The translations under genes were made by a program, and so were the position numbers. The notes below the pieces were generated by a model. It ran no database searches and was not told the DNA's origin. It saw only the letters and a program-made list of their open reading frames with translations. A DNA stretch of 64,000 nucleotides, from NCBI RefSeq assembly GCF_005116475.1, contig NZ_SWBO01000008.1, positions 62,001 through 126,000 on the forward strand. The letters run 5' to 3'. The DNA comes from Pedobacter cryotolerans. GTDB lineage: Bacteria > Bacteroidota > Bacteroidia > Sphingobacteriales > Sphingobacteriaceae. Shown here piece by piece: positions 28,071 through 35,756 of the stretch (position 1 is its first letter; each line of letters opens with the position of its first letter).

Positions 28071-28763
28071 ATGAAAAAGCGATTAGTTGTTTTAACAGGT
28101 GCTGGCATTAGTGCAGAAAGCGGATTAAAAACCTTTAGAGATAGTGATGGATTATGGGAAGGATATAATATTATGGATGTGGCTACGCCAGAAGCTTGGG
28201 AGAGAAACCCAAATTTGGTGCAGCAATTTTATAATGAAAGAAGGAAGCAGGTTTTAAGTGCCGAGCCAAATGAATCTCATTTAATTTTAGCACAGCTAGA
28301 AGAAGATTTTGAAGTTTTCATCATCACTCAAAATATCGATGATTTACACGAAAGGGCAGGATCTACTCAAATCACACATTTGCACGGAATAATCACTTTT
28401 TCGCAATCAGATTTAAATCCTAATTTACTTTATCCTATTAATGGCGATACAATTAGCAATGGCGATATTTGTGAATTAGGTTCGCAACTAAGACCACATG
28501 TAGTTTGGTTTGGAGAAGCAGTACCTATGATAGAAACTGCTGCTGCCATTTGTGAGCAGGCAGATATTTTTATGGTTATTGGTACTTCTTTGGTTGTTTA
28601 TCCAGCAGCTGGATTGATTGATTTTGTGCCAAAGGATGTTCCCAAATACATTATTGATCCAAATATCCCATCGGTAGGTTACGTTCAAAATATAATTAAA
28701 ATAGAAAAATCAGCAACTGCTGGATTAAAAGAAGTTTACCATCTGCTTACTGAAAATGAATAA
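28071..28763 (+). CDS. Sirtuin-family NAD-dependent protein deacylase lacking the zinc ribbon
   Basis: A cytoplasmic enzyme that removes acyl groups from lysines using NAD. The NAD-binding GAGISAESGLKTFRD (about residues 10-24), TQNIDDLHERAG and the catalytic HLHG (His105) are intact. Tyr54 and Arg57 in FYNERRKQ match the class III YxxR pair associated with succinyl or malonyl specificity. The usual four zinc cysteines between LHG and LRPHVVWFGE are missing: the region TFSQSDLNPNLLYPINGDTI holds none, and ICELGS holds one. This zinc-less form is seen in other Bacteroidota. Its 3' end overlaps the next gene by 8 bp, indicating translational coupling. Confidence 0.88.
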   Translation: MKKRLVVLTGAGISAESGLKTFRDSDGLWEGYNIMDVATPEAWERNPNLVQQFYNERRKQVLSAEPNESHLILAQLEEDFEVFIITQNIDDLHERAGSTQITHLHGIITFSQSDLNPNLLYPINGDTISNGDICELGSQLRPHVVWFGEAVPMIETAAAICEQADIFMVIGTSLVVYPAAGLIDFVPKDVPKYIIDPNIPSVGYVQNIIKIEKSATAGLKEVYHLLTENE

Positions 28764-29448
28764 AATACCAGCCGTATTTAACTGGAGTGGTGGTAAAGAT
28801 AGCTGCTTAGCACTTCATCATATTTTAAAAGAAGATTTATTTGATGTAAAATATTTGCTTACAACCGTTAATGGAGCTTTTAAAAGAGTGTCGATGCATG
28901 GAGTTAGAACCTCTTTACTAACAAAGCAGGCCAAGAGTTTAGGTTTCAATCTTGTTCAGTTGGAATTACCAGAAATGGTGAGTATGGAAGTTTATGAAAC
29001 CGAACTGGGTAACCAAATGAATTTTTTTAAAAATCAGGGTATTAACCACTCAATTTTTGGTGATATTTTTTTAGAAGATTTAAAAGAATATCGTGAAAAA
29101 CAGCTCCAAAAGAATAATATAAAAGCTATTTTTCCACTTTGGAAAAAAGATAGCTCAGCTCTAATTAATGAATTTATAACTTTAGGTTACAAAACAATAG
29201 TGGTTTGTGCGCAAGCAGGTTTAGAAGATTTTTGCGGTAGAATAATAGATCAATCATTTTTAGATGATTTACCAAAAGAAATAGATCCTTGCGGCGAAAA
29301 TGGAGAGTTTCATACTTTTGTTTTTGATGGACCAATATTTTCAGAGCCGATTAAGTTTAACATCGGAGAGAAAGTTCTAAGAACATATCCAAATCCTACT
29401 GGAAGCGAAATACCAACGGGTTATTGGTTTATAGATTTATTTGAATAA
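28756..29448 (+). CDS. DUF71/COG2102 PP-loop ATP-binding protein (diphthine-ammonia-ligase-like)
   Basis: A 230-residue adenylating enzyme of the DUF71 family. The PP-loop NWSGGKDSCLALHH (about residues 9-22) binds ATP. SMHGVRTSLLTKQAKSLG, FGDIFLEDLKEYREKQ and IDPCGENGEFHTFVFDGPIF are typical family blocks. In eukaryotes and archaea the family makes diphthamide; bacteria have no diphthamide, and published comparative genomics assigned a bacterial subgroup to B12 salvage. The location three genes downstream of a cobalamin riboswitch and BtuB fits that proposal. The exact reaction is unknown. Its start overlaps the sirtuin gene by 8 bp. Confidence 0.82.
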   Translation: MNKIPAVFNWSGGKDSCLALHHILKEDLFDVKYLLTTVNGAFKRVSMHGVRTSLLTKQAKSLGFNLVQLELPEMVSMEVYETELGNQMNFFKNQGINHSIFGDIFLEDLKEYREKQLQKNNIKAIFPLWKKDSSALINEFITLGYKTIVVCAQAGLEDFCGRIIDQSFLDDLPKEIDPCGENGEFHTFVFDGPIFSEPIKFNIGEKVLRTYPNPTGSEIPTGYWFIDLFE

Positions 29449-29501
29449 AAATTTGAATAATACGAAAAATGTCGTAACTTGGATAGACAAAATGTTTAAC
29501 T

Positions 29502-29933
29502 ATGAAATCTCTCAATTACAACAAGCCAGATATCAGTAATTTTACTATTGCATCAGAGCCAGAGGTGCTATATGTTAGCAGTCCTAAATTAATAGAATTT
29601 TCCGTTAGCAAATTCGAGTTGTTAAGTAAAAAATTATTATTCAGCCAAGTAGAATGGGCTGATATATTACACATCAGTGATCGTACTTTACAGCGGTACA
29701 TTAAAGATAGTAAACCTTTTGAGGGCTTATATGCTGAGCATCTTCAGCAATTAGATAATATGGCTAATTTAGCTATAGAGCTATTTGTACAGCCAGAAAA
29801 AGTTAAAAATTGGCTAACGTCCTCTAAGCAGGTTTTACAGCACACACTAAACTTTGCCTCACTTAAATCATTTTGGGGTGTTAAATTAATAAGTAATGAG
29901 TTAGGTCGTATGGCTTACGGCGTATATATCTAA
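29502..29933 (+). CDS. Xre/MbcA/ParS-type antitoxin (RES-Xre module)
   Basis: A 143-residue DNA-binding antitoxin. The HTH region SQVEWADILHISDRTLQRYI (about residues 49-68) and the C-terminal DUF2384-like toxin-binding half (AIELFVQPEKVKNWLTSSK, FASLKSFWGVKLISNELGR) are recognisable; the S-x-K-SFWGVK block and the terminal LGRMAYGVYI follow the family pattern. It neutralises the RES toxin encoded 3 bp downstream and very probably represses the operon. The first 40 residues are specific to this protein. Confidence 0.88.
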   Translation: MKSLNYNKPDISNFTIASEPEVLYVSSPKLIEFSVSKFELLSKKLLFSQVEWADILHISDRTLQRYIKDSKPFEGLYAEHLQQLDNMANLAIELFVQPEKVKNWLTSSKQVLQHTLNFASLKSFWGVKLISNELGRMAYGVYI

Positions 29934-29936
29934 TTT

Positions 29937-30398
29937 ATGATTGTTTATCGTATAGCTGATAAAAAATATATAAACGATAGGGAAGGCATTGGCGCAAAAT
30001 TATTTGGCGGAAGATGGAATGAAATAAATGTACCATGTTTATACACTAGCGAACATATTTCTTTAGCATTTTTAGAAAAATTTATATACGCAAAAGGAGC
30101 GGAAAGTATGCTTAATCTAGCTTTGCTGAAGATAGAAGTGCCAAACGATCTTATTTTTGAAGTTGATGTAAAAAAGTTAAAAAAAGATTGGGCTGATGAT
30201 ATAGAATATTCTCAATGGCTGGGTCAACAATTATTAGCTGATTTAAGTGTTTTGGCTTTTAAAGTGCCATCATCTATTATTGAGCCAGAATTTAACGTGG
30301 TAATTAACGTAAATGCTACAAAACTAAGTAGCGTTATATTTCATGAGGTAGTAGATTTTACAACCGAGCACCGACTGATCAATCTACTATCATCATAA
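29937..30398 (+). CDS. RES-domain toxin (NAD-degrading type)
   Basis: A 153-residue toxin of the RES family, which depletes cellular NAD+. The N-terminal MIVYRIADKKY carries the conserved Arg, GIGAKLFGGRWNEINVPCLYT is the characteristic RES block, SLAFLEKFIYA contains the conserved Glu, and LAFKVPSSIIEPEFNVVINV supplies the conserved Ser and Asn region. All three signature residues appear intact, so the toxin looks functional. It is 3 bp after its antitoxin gene in the usual antitoxin-toxin order and is convergent with the next gene after only 6 bp. Confidence 0.88.
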   Translation: MIVYRIADKKYINDREGIGAKLFGGRWNEINVPCLYTSEHISLAFLEKFIYAKGAESMLNLALLKIEVPNDLIFEVDVKKLKKDWADDIEYSQWLGQQLLADLSVLAFKVPSSIIEPEFNVVINVNATKLSSVIFHEVVDFTTEHRLINLLSS

Positions 30399-30404
30399 GT
30401 TAAA

Positions 30405-31043
30405 TTATTTTTTATTGAACAATTTGCTCAAATTAGGTTTAATGCCAACGCTTATAGGTACTGCGTTAAAGTTTCTGTTTTGTATTTTGCTAAAACCATT
30501 CATGTAACTAGTTTCTATAAATAATACAGCTCCACCTATGTTGTATTCTGTGCCTGCACCGGCCTCAATCATTCCCATTCCATTGCTTTTATTGTCTAGC
30601 TCAACTTGAGCAGTTGCAGCGTTTATTGTAGCTCGTGGTGTTAAAATTATTCCTCCTCCGCCACCTGCAAAACCATAAAAAGCAAATTTGCCACTCATTT
30701 TTCTGTAACCTAATGCAAGGTTTAGTAAATATGTTGTAGCTCTTCCTTTTTGTAAAGCAACATTATAGCCTGCATCTGGTGTTATTTCATTAAAACTATA
30801 GGCATGTAAACTTGCTTTTGGATAAAGAAATAATCCTCCATTTCCTAAGCCTAAATTTATACCTATTGAAGTTGAAAATTTAGGTTTAAAATAATCAGCT
30901 GTTTCTCCGACAGGGAAAGAGAAGCCCAATCCACTCATGGTGTATAATTTGTCTTTTCTTACCGAATTATCTTGAGCTTTAGATTGATTTGTGCCTAGTA
31001 TTATTGCACCAATTAGCGCTATTGATAAAAAATATTTTTTCAT
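30405..31043 (-). CDS. Small outer-membrane beta-barrel protein
   Basis: A 212-residue protein with signal peptide (MKKYFLSIALIGAIILG, cleavage after SKAQ). The mature part alternates hydrophobic and polar residues with many aromatic and glycine residues (GLGFSFPVGETADYF, GINLGLGNGGLFLYPKASLH, FYGFAGGGGGIILTPRA, MIEAGAGTEYNIGGAVLFIE). This resembles an eight-stranded OmpX/OmpW-like barrel. No specific family is recognised. A long AT-rich intergenic region lies upstream. Confidence 0.65.
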   Translation of the reverse strand: MKKYFLSIALIGAIILGTNQSKAQDNSVRKDKLYTMSGLGFSFPVGETADYFKPKFSTSIGINLGLGNGGLFLYPKASLHAYSFNEITPDAGYNVALQKGRATTYLLNLALGYRKMSGKFAFYGFAGGGGGIILTPRATINAATAQVELDNKSNGMGMIEAGAGTEYNIGGAVLFIETSYMNGFSKIQNRNFNAVPISVGIKPNLSKLFNKK

Positions 31044-31405
31044 GTTAATTTAGATTTTACACGAACAACAAAGGAGTGGAGGTTTTGTTTTAAGTGCAAA
31101 AATTTATAAGCTTATTTTGCTTTAAAAACAGTAATTTGATTTTGAAATTGCATCTTAACAAATTAAAATAAAATAAGCTATAATTAGGCAAACCTCCCAA
31201 TTATTTGGCGTATTAGCTTTACCAAATAATATTCTTCTTATCTTTTTATTAGATTAATAAACAGATAGTTATATATTTTCAGTTTAATTTATTATTTATA
31301 ATTAAGCCCCGAAGAACTGCTTTTAATATTAATATTTCAGAATTAAATTTTGTTTATGAATTATAGGTGCTAAATTACAATGAGTTACGTTGATTATATA
31401 AATAA
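31044..31405. other. AT-rich intergenic region with one hairpin
   Basis: This 362-bp gap has no supported ORF. A 9-bp inverted repeat ATTATTTGG (31200-31208) / CCAAATAAT (31222-31230) with a 13-nt loop may weakly terminate the small gene to the right; it lacks a T-run. The rest is presumably the promoter of the barrel gene. No RNA gene is recognised. Confidence 0.4.
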
Positions 31406-31654
31406 TTACTGTTGTCTTTTGTAGGCTGCAGAAAAATCAAATCTCATTGTTTTAAATCGCTCTGTAACTGTAGCTAAAAATTCATCATCCATCATCTCGA
31501 ATACTTCATTTGCTCCACCTCCCGTCAGGTCTAACTCTGATAATTTATAGCTCTGTTCTAATTGTCCTTGTTCAAATTTTACAATATATTTTTGGTTCAT
31601 ATTGAATAAGGTAATCTTAAAATCTGGATGTGGTAATTCGGCAATAACTCTCAT
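31406..31654 (-). CDS. Small conserved hypothetical protein (82 aa)
   Basis: The sequence starts MRVIAELPHPDFKITLFNMN and continues KYIVKFEQGQLEQSYKLSEL, with a C-terminal acidic then aromatic stretch DDEFLATVTERFKTMRFDF. I recognise the ELPHP...KITLF...KFEQG pattern as a small cytoplasmic family common in Bacteroidota, without assigned function. There is no signal peptide or membrane segment. It sits just downstream of the S46 peptidase gene on the same strand (86-bp gap). Confidence 0.7.
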   Translation of the reverse strand: MRVIAELPHPDFKITLFNMNQKYIVKFEQGQLEQSYKLSELDLTGGGANEVFEMMDDEFLATVTERFKTMRFDFSAAYKRQQ

Positions 31655-31740
31655 TTATTTTATGGTTAAGTTGTTGTTAGATTAGCAGATCATCAGTTGA
31701 ATTTTTTAATGATGATCTGCTCAAAAATTTTGTAATATAA

Positions 31741-33912
31741 TTATAATTTTACTCCCATTTCTGCAAGTAGAAAATCAGCCTTGTCAATTTTAGATGCAAC
31801 CCATAAAACATATCTAATATCAACACCAATAGAGCGACTGTATTTTTCATTCCAAGCATAATCATTTATCGTAGCACCATAAGCTCTGTCGAAATTTACC
31901 CCAATTAATTCTCCATTGGCATTCATAATCGGCGAACCAGAGTTTCCTCCAGTAGTATCCATATTGTATAAAAATGCTACAGGCACATCGTTCAGTTCTT
32001 TTTTAGCGAAAATTCCAAAATCTTTTTGATCCCAGAGTGTTTTGATCATATTTGGATAAGCAAAATCTGGGTTTCCGCCAGCGCCTTTTTCTAAAATTCC
32101 TTTGATCGTTGTGTAAGGAGCCATAAAACTTGCATCAGCAGGAGAATAACCTCTAACATAGCCATAGGTTAATCTCAATGTACTATTGGCGTCGGGTATA
32201 AAGTCTTTTTTCAAGAACTTTTCTTTAACATTTACATAATCGCCCATTAACTTATTTAAAACACCTTCTCTTCTGTCTTTTTCAGGTTTAAGTTCTGCAA
32301 TTTGTTTAGCAATGTCTTTCTCCAATAGCAATAATCCATCATTGTAATCATTTAATGCCTTTGCTGATTTTAAAAGGTTGTTAAAAACGTAATTTTTATC
32401 CTTCAACTTTGTTAAGCCAAAAGTGTCATTTATGTAATCATTAATCATAGCTTCATTGCTAGATCCTTTATTAACTATTTTATCAACTGCATTTATTCTT
32501 TGATTTGAACTTAAAACAGCTGCATCTGTCATCATTTTCTTAAAAATTCTTCGGTCAGCATCAACATCAAAAGCATCATAAACTACATTTATACTTTGTT
32601 TTAATTTATCAATATTATTGTTAAAAAACACTTCTTTTTGCGATGAAGGTTGCTTTTCGATTTCGGTTTTGAATGCATTTATTTGTTTTGATACATTAAG
32701 TAAGCTTGTTGAAGTGTAAATTTGGCCAAACCACATGTCTCGGTAAACATCGCCATTAATCTGTTTGTACAATTGGTCTATATCAGTCATTAAATTACCA
32801 TATCTAGCTTTAATGTCTAAATTGTTGTTTATAAATTGTGCTAAATCTGCATCTTCTTGAGTTTTTTGTCCAACAAGATCAATATCTTTTAATCCTTTCA
32901 ATTTACCTCTGTAATTTTTCATCACATTGGCGTTTCTTTTAATTCTAGTTGCTAATTTCAGTTCTGTTGCTTTATCTTTTTTACCTACATTTTCCATAGT
33001 AGCATTCTGAAAATCATATAATTCAGAAGTGTAGGGCAATAGATATTTTTGCTGATAAGCTATAAATTGCGCAGGGCGATGACGAAACGTTTTACCTGGG
33101 TAGCCTAAAATAAACACAAAATCTTCTTCTGTGGTTCCGACTGGATTTACCTTCAAAAACTTTTTAGGTGTGTAAGGGATGTTGTCTTTTGAATATTTAG
33201 CTGGCTTACCGTCTTTACTAACATAAGCTCTCATAAACGAATAATCACCAGTATGACGAGGCCAAACCCAATTATCAGTCTCGCCACCAAACTCACCAAT
33301 TTTTCTATTTGGAATGTAAACTAAACGTACATCTAAAATAGTTTTGTATTTAAACAACACGTAGCTTTTTCCTATAAACATTTCTGATACTTCAGCTTTA
33401 ATACTTGGATCGTTTTTTTCTGCTTCTAAGGCAATATTCTTCATTGCATTATTAATCATTTGTAATCTCGAAGCCGGATCTTCAATTTGCGCAACAGCTC
33501 CTAAAACCTTATCAGATACATCTTCATAACTATCAGTAATTCGACAAGTTAAGCCTTTTGCTTCAAGCTCTTGTTCTTTTGTTTTGGCCACAAAACCGTT
33601 ATTTAAATAATCATTTTCTGGTGTGCTGGCTAATTGTACGGCACTAAAAGCACAATGGTGATTTGTAATAATTAATCCTTCGTTAGATACAAAAGAACCA
33701 GTGCAACCGCCTACATTTACTAACGCGTCAACCACACTTATCCCGTTAGGATTATAGACTTCATTGACTTCAATTTTTAGTCCCGCTTTTTTTAAATCTA
33801 TTTTACTTATTTCGCTTAGCGGAAACATTCCTTCTTCCCTAAAGTTGTAGCCAAATTGTATAAATCCGCCAATTAAGATTAAAGTAATTAATAAGGTTTT
33901 CTTGTTCATCAT
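31741..33912 (-). CDS. S46-family dipeptidyl-peptidase, DPP11-like
   Basis: A periplasmic exopeptidase that removes dipeptides from oligopeptides, feeding amino-acid catabolism in Bacteroidota. The trypsin-like catalytic residues are visible: His in TNHHCAFSAVQ near residue 84, and Ser in TTGGNSGSPIMNANGEL near residue 643. A signal peptide with a hydrophobic stretch starts at MMNKKTLLITLILIGGF. The Arg 18 residues after the catalytic Ser (GVNFDRAYG) corresponds to Arg673 of Porphyromonas gingivalis DPP11, which selects Asp/Glu; DPP7 has Gly there. The frame opens at a TTG at 33939; ATG 33912 is preferred. It is about 723 residues, the normal length. Confidence 0.9.
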   Translation of the reverse strand: MMNKKTLLITLILIGGFIQFGYNFREEGMFPLSEISKIDLKKAGLKIEVNEVYNPNGISVVDALVNVGGCTGSFVSNEGLIITNHHCAFSAVQLASTPENDYLNNGFVAKTKEQELEAKGLTCRITDSYEDVSDKVLGAVAQIEDPASRLQMINNAMKNIALEAEKNDPSIKAEVSEMFIGKSYVLFKYKTILDVRLVYIPNRKIGEFGGETDNWVWPRHTGDYSFMRAYVSKDGKPAKYSKDNIPYTPKKFLKVNPVGTTEEDFVFILGYPGKTFRHRPAQFIAYQQKYLLPYTSELYDFQNATMENVGKKDKATELKLATRIKRNANVMKNYRGKLKGLKDIDLVGQKTQEDADLAQFINNNLDIKARYGNLMTDIDQLYKQINGDVYRDMWFGQIYTSTSLLNVSKQINAFKTEIEKQPSSQKEVFFNNNIDKLKQSINVVYDAFDVDADRRIFKKMMTDAAVLSSNQRINAVDKIVNKGSSNEAMINDYINDTFGLTKLKDKNYVFNNLLKSAKALNDYNDGLLLLEKDIAKQIAELKPEKDRREGVLNKLMGDYVNVKEKFLKKDFIPDANSTLRLTYGYVRGYSPADASFMAPYTTIKGILEKGAGGNPDFAYPNMIKTLWDQKDFGIFAKKELNDVPVAFLYNMDTTGGNSGSPIMNANGELIGVNFDRAYGATINDYAWNEKYSRSIGVDIRYVLWVASKIDKADFLLAEMGVKL

Positions 33913-34033
33913 CTTGTGTGTTATACTGGTAAATTTCAAAGCTAATAATTTTATAGGATGTTATCATCCATTGTTGATTAGTCTTTTAAATGTTAATTAC
34001 TCCTTACAAAATTTTAATTGTTTAATCATTTAC

Positions 34034-34041
34034 TAACTTTG
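34034..34041 (+). promoter_or_regulatory. -7 promoter box at the fRMsr start
   Basis: TAACTTTG matches TAnnTTTG and ends only 4 bp before the ATG at 34046. Transcription would begin at or near the start codon, so a leaderless mRNA is likely. Confidence 0.5.
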
Positions 34042-34045
34042 TGGC

Positions 34046-34543
34046 ATGGCCGAAGATTTAACAATTGCCAAAACTGGCAGTAAAGAGCAACAATACCAAT
34101 CGTTAATTCCTCAAATTGAAGCATTACTTTATGGTGAAACTGATCAAATTGCTAACATGGCAAATATTTGTGCGGCATTAAAAGAGCAGTTTAATTGGTT
34201 TTGGGTAGGTTTTTATTTGGTTAAAAACGATGCCACACCAGCCGGTGGACAAGAATTAGTACTTGGTCCTTTCCAAGGTCCTGTTGCTTGCACCAGAATT
34301 AAAAAGGGAAAAGGTGTTTGCGGATCTTCTTGGTTAAAAAATGAAATTCTAATTGTTCCTGATGTTGATGAGTTTCCAGGTCATATTGCTTGTGCTTCTG
34401 CTTCAAAATCTGAAATTGTATTGCCTGTTTATCAAAACGGAAACATTATTGGCGTTTTAGATGTTGATAGCGAATATCTTGCTCACTTTGATGAAGTTGA
34501 TGGCAAGTATTTAAATCAAATTATTAAATTTTTAGATGCCTAA
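34046..34543 (+). CDS. Free methionine-(R)-sulfoxide reductase (GAF-domain fRMsr)
   Basis: It reduces free methionine-R-sulfoxide, protecting the cell from oxidation. The protein is a single GAF domain of 165 residues. Cys82 and Cys92 in GPVACTRIKKGKGVCGSSW and Cys116 in HIACASASKSEIVLPV correspond, with an offset of two, to the redox cysteines Cys84, Cys94 and Cys118 of the E. coli enzyme. FNWFWVGFYLV and DVDSEYLAHFDEVD are family blocks. Its stop overlaps the start of the DNA glycosylase gene by 8 bp, suggesting co-expression. A promoter box abuts the start codon. Confidence 0.92.
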   Translation: MAEDLTIAKTGSKEQQYQSLIPQIEALLYGETDQIANMANICAALKEQFNWFWVGFYLVKNDATPAGGQELVLGPFQGPVACTRIKKGKGVCGSSWLKNEILIVPDVDEFPGHIACASASKSEIVLPVYQNGNIIGVLDVDSEYLAHFDEVDGKYLNQIIKFLDA

Positions 34544-35141
34544 ATTACCGTATTCGTTTTATCAACAAGAAGATGTAATTAGTTTAGCCAAGCAGTTATT
34601 AGGTAAAAAATTATTTACATTAATTAATGGAGAATTAACTGGCGGAATTATAGTAGAAACCGAAGCTTATAATGGTATAATCGATAAGGCATCTCATGCT
34701 TATAATGGTCGTTTTACACCTCGAACATCAACCATGTATAAAACAGGAGGAATTTCTTATGTATATTTGTGTTATGGTATTCATCATCTTTTTAACGTTG
34801 TTACTGGAGTAGAAGGAAGCCCTCATGCTGTTTTAATTCGTGGTTTAGAGCCAACAGATGGTCTATCAACTATGTTTAAGAGAAGAAACATGCAAAGTTT
34901 AGCTCCTAAAATTACTGCTGGACCAGGGGCGCTGGCTAAAGCTTTGGGGATAGATAAAAATCTCAATGCCAAAGATTTATTAGGTGATGAAGTTTGGATT
35001 GAAGATGTTAAAACAAAATACAGAAATACTCAGATCATCGCATCTCCAAGGGTGGGTGTAGCTTATGCACAAGATAATGCATTATTGCCTTGGCGTTTTT
35101 ACATTAAGGGAAGTCAATTTGTAAGCAAGCCAAATTCTTAA
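34536..35141 (+). CDS. DNA-3-methyladenine glycosylase (AAG/MPG family)
   Basis: A base-excision enzyme that removes alkylated purines. The family blocks are VETEAYNGIIDKASHAYNG, which includes the catalytic Glu, RTSTMYKTGGISYVYLCYGI with the intercalating Tyr region, FNVVTGVEGSPHAVLIRGLEP, and GPGALAKALGIDKN near residue 130. Length, 201 residues, is normal. It overlaps the fRMsr gene by 8 bp, linking oxidative and alkylation damage functions in one transcript. Confidence 0.93.
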   Translation: MPKLPYSFYQQEDVISLAKQLLGKKLFTLINGELTGGIIVETEAYNGIIDKASHAYNGRFTPRTSTMYKTGGISYVYLCYGIHHLFNVVTGVEGSPHAVLIRGLEPTDGLSTMFKRRNMQSLAPKITAGPGALAKALGIDKNLNAKDLLGDEVWIEDVKTKYRNTQIIASPRVGVAYAQDNALLPWRFYIKGSQFVSKPNS

Positions 35142-35204
35142 TCATTTCTATTTTTGATAAAAAACTTTTCAGAAGCGCTGCTGTTTAGTATAAAAACAAA
35201 AGCG

Positions 35205-35690
35205 ATGAAAAACGAAAAAAATATAGCCATACTTAAAGAAATGGCAGAAAAAGTAAGAATTTGCATGTTCAATACATTAACTGATGATGGTTTTCACAGT
35301 AGACCAATGGGAACAGCAAAAATAGAAGATGATGGAAGTATTTGGTTTTTTACAAACGAATATTCTCCTAAATCTAAAGAAATATCAAAGGATAACGAGG
35401 TAAATTTAGGCTATAGCGATCCATCAAATAACACTTACATCTATATTAATGGAAAAGCAGAGTTAGTTGATGATCAAACTAGAAAAGAAGCTTATTTTTC
35501 GCCATTTGTTAAGGCATGGTTTCCAGAAGGTGCAGACGATCCGAATTTGATATTGATTAAAGTTACTCCTTCGGTTGCAGAATACTGGGATTCTTCATCA
35601 AGTAAAATGGTAGTTGCTTTTCAAATGCTCAAAGCAATTGTAACAGGCAATACTCCTGATATGGGTGAGCATGATAAAATTAAATTTTAA
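35205..35690 (+). CDS. Pyridoxamine 5'-phosphate oxidase-like flavin-binding protein (general stress type)
   Basis: A 161-residue protein of the FMN-binding split-barrel fold. It shows EKVRICMFNTLTDDGFHSRP, GSIWFFTNEYSPKSKEISKD, VNLGYSDPSNNTYIYINGKA and AWFPEGADDPNLILIKVTPS, the order seen in general stress protein 26-type members. The ATG at 35205 is chosen; an upstream TTG (35154) extends the frame without homologous-looking residues. The cofactor (FMN, heme or F420) and substrate are unknown. A hairpin terminator follows. Confidence 0.85.
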   Translation: MKNEKNIAILKEMAEKVRICMFNTLTDDGFHSRPMGTAKIEDDGSIWFFTNEYSPKSKEISKDNEVNLGYSDPSNNTYIYINGKAELVDDQTRKEAYFSPFVKAWFPEGADDPNLILIKVTPSVAEYWDSSSSKMVVAFQMLKAIVTGNTPDMGEHDKIKF

Positions 35691-35716
35691 TATAAAATGA
35701 TTTACTGATGAAAAGT

Positions 35717-35742
35717 CTAGCCTTAGGGTTAGGCTTTTTTTT
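35717..35742 (+). terminator. Intrinsic terminator before kynureninase
   Basis: AGCCT (35719-35723) pairs with AGGCT (35731-35735) around a 7-nt loop, followed by an 8-T run ending at 35742. It ends the PNPOx-like transcript. Confidence 0.75.
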
Positions 35743-35756
35743 GTTATTATTGGAAC

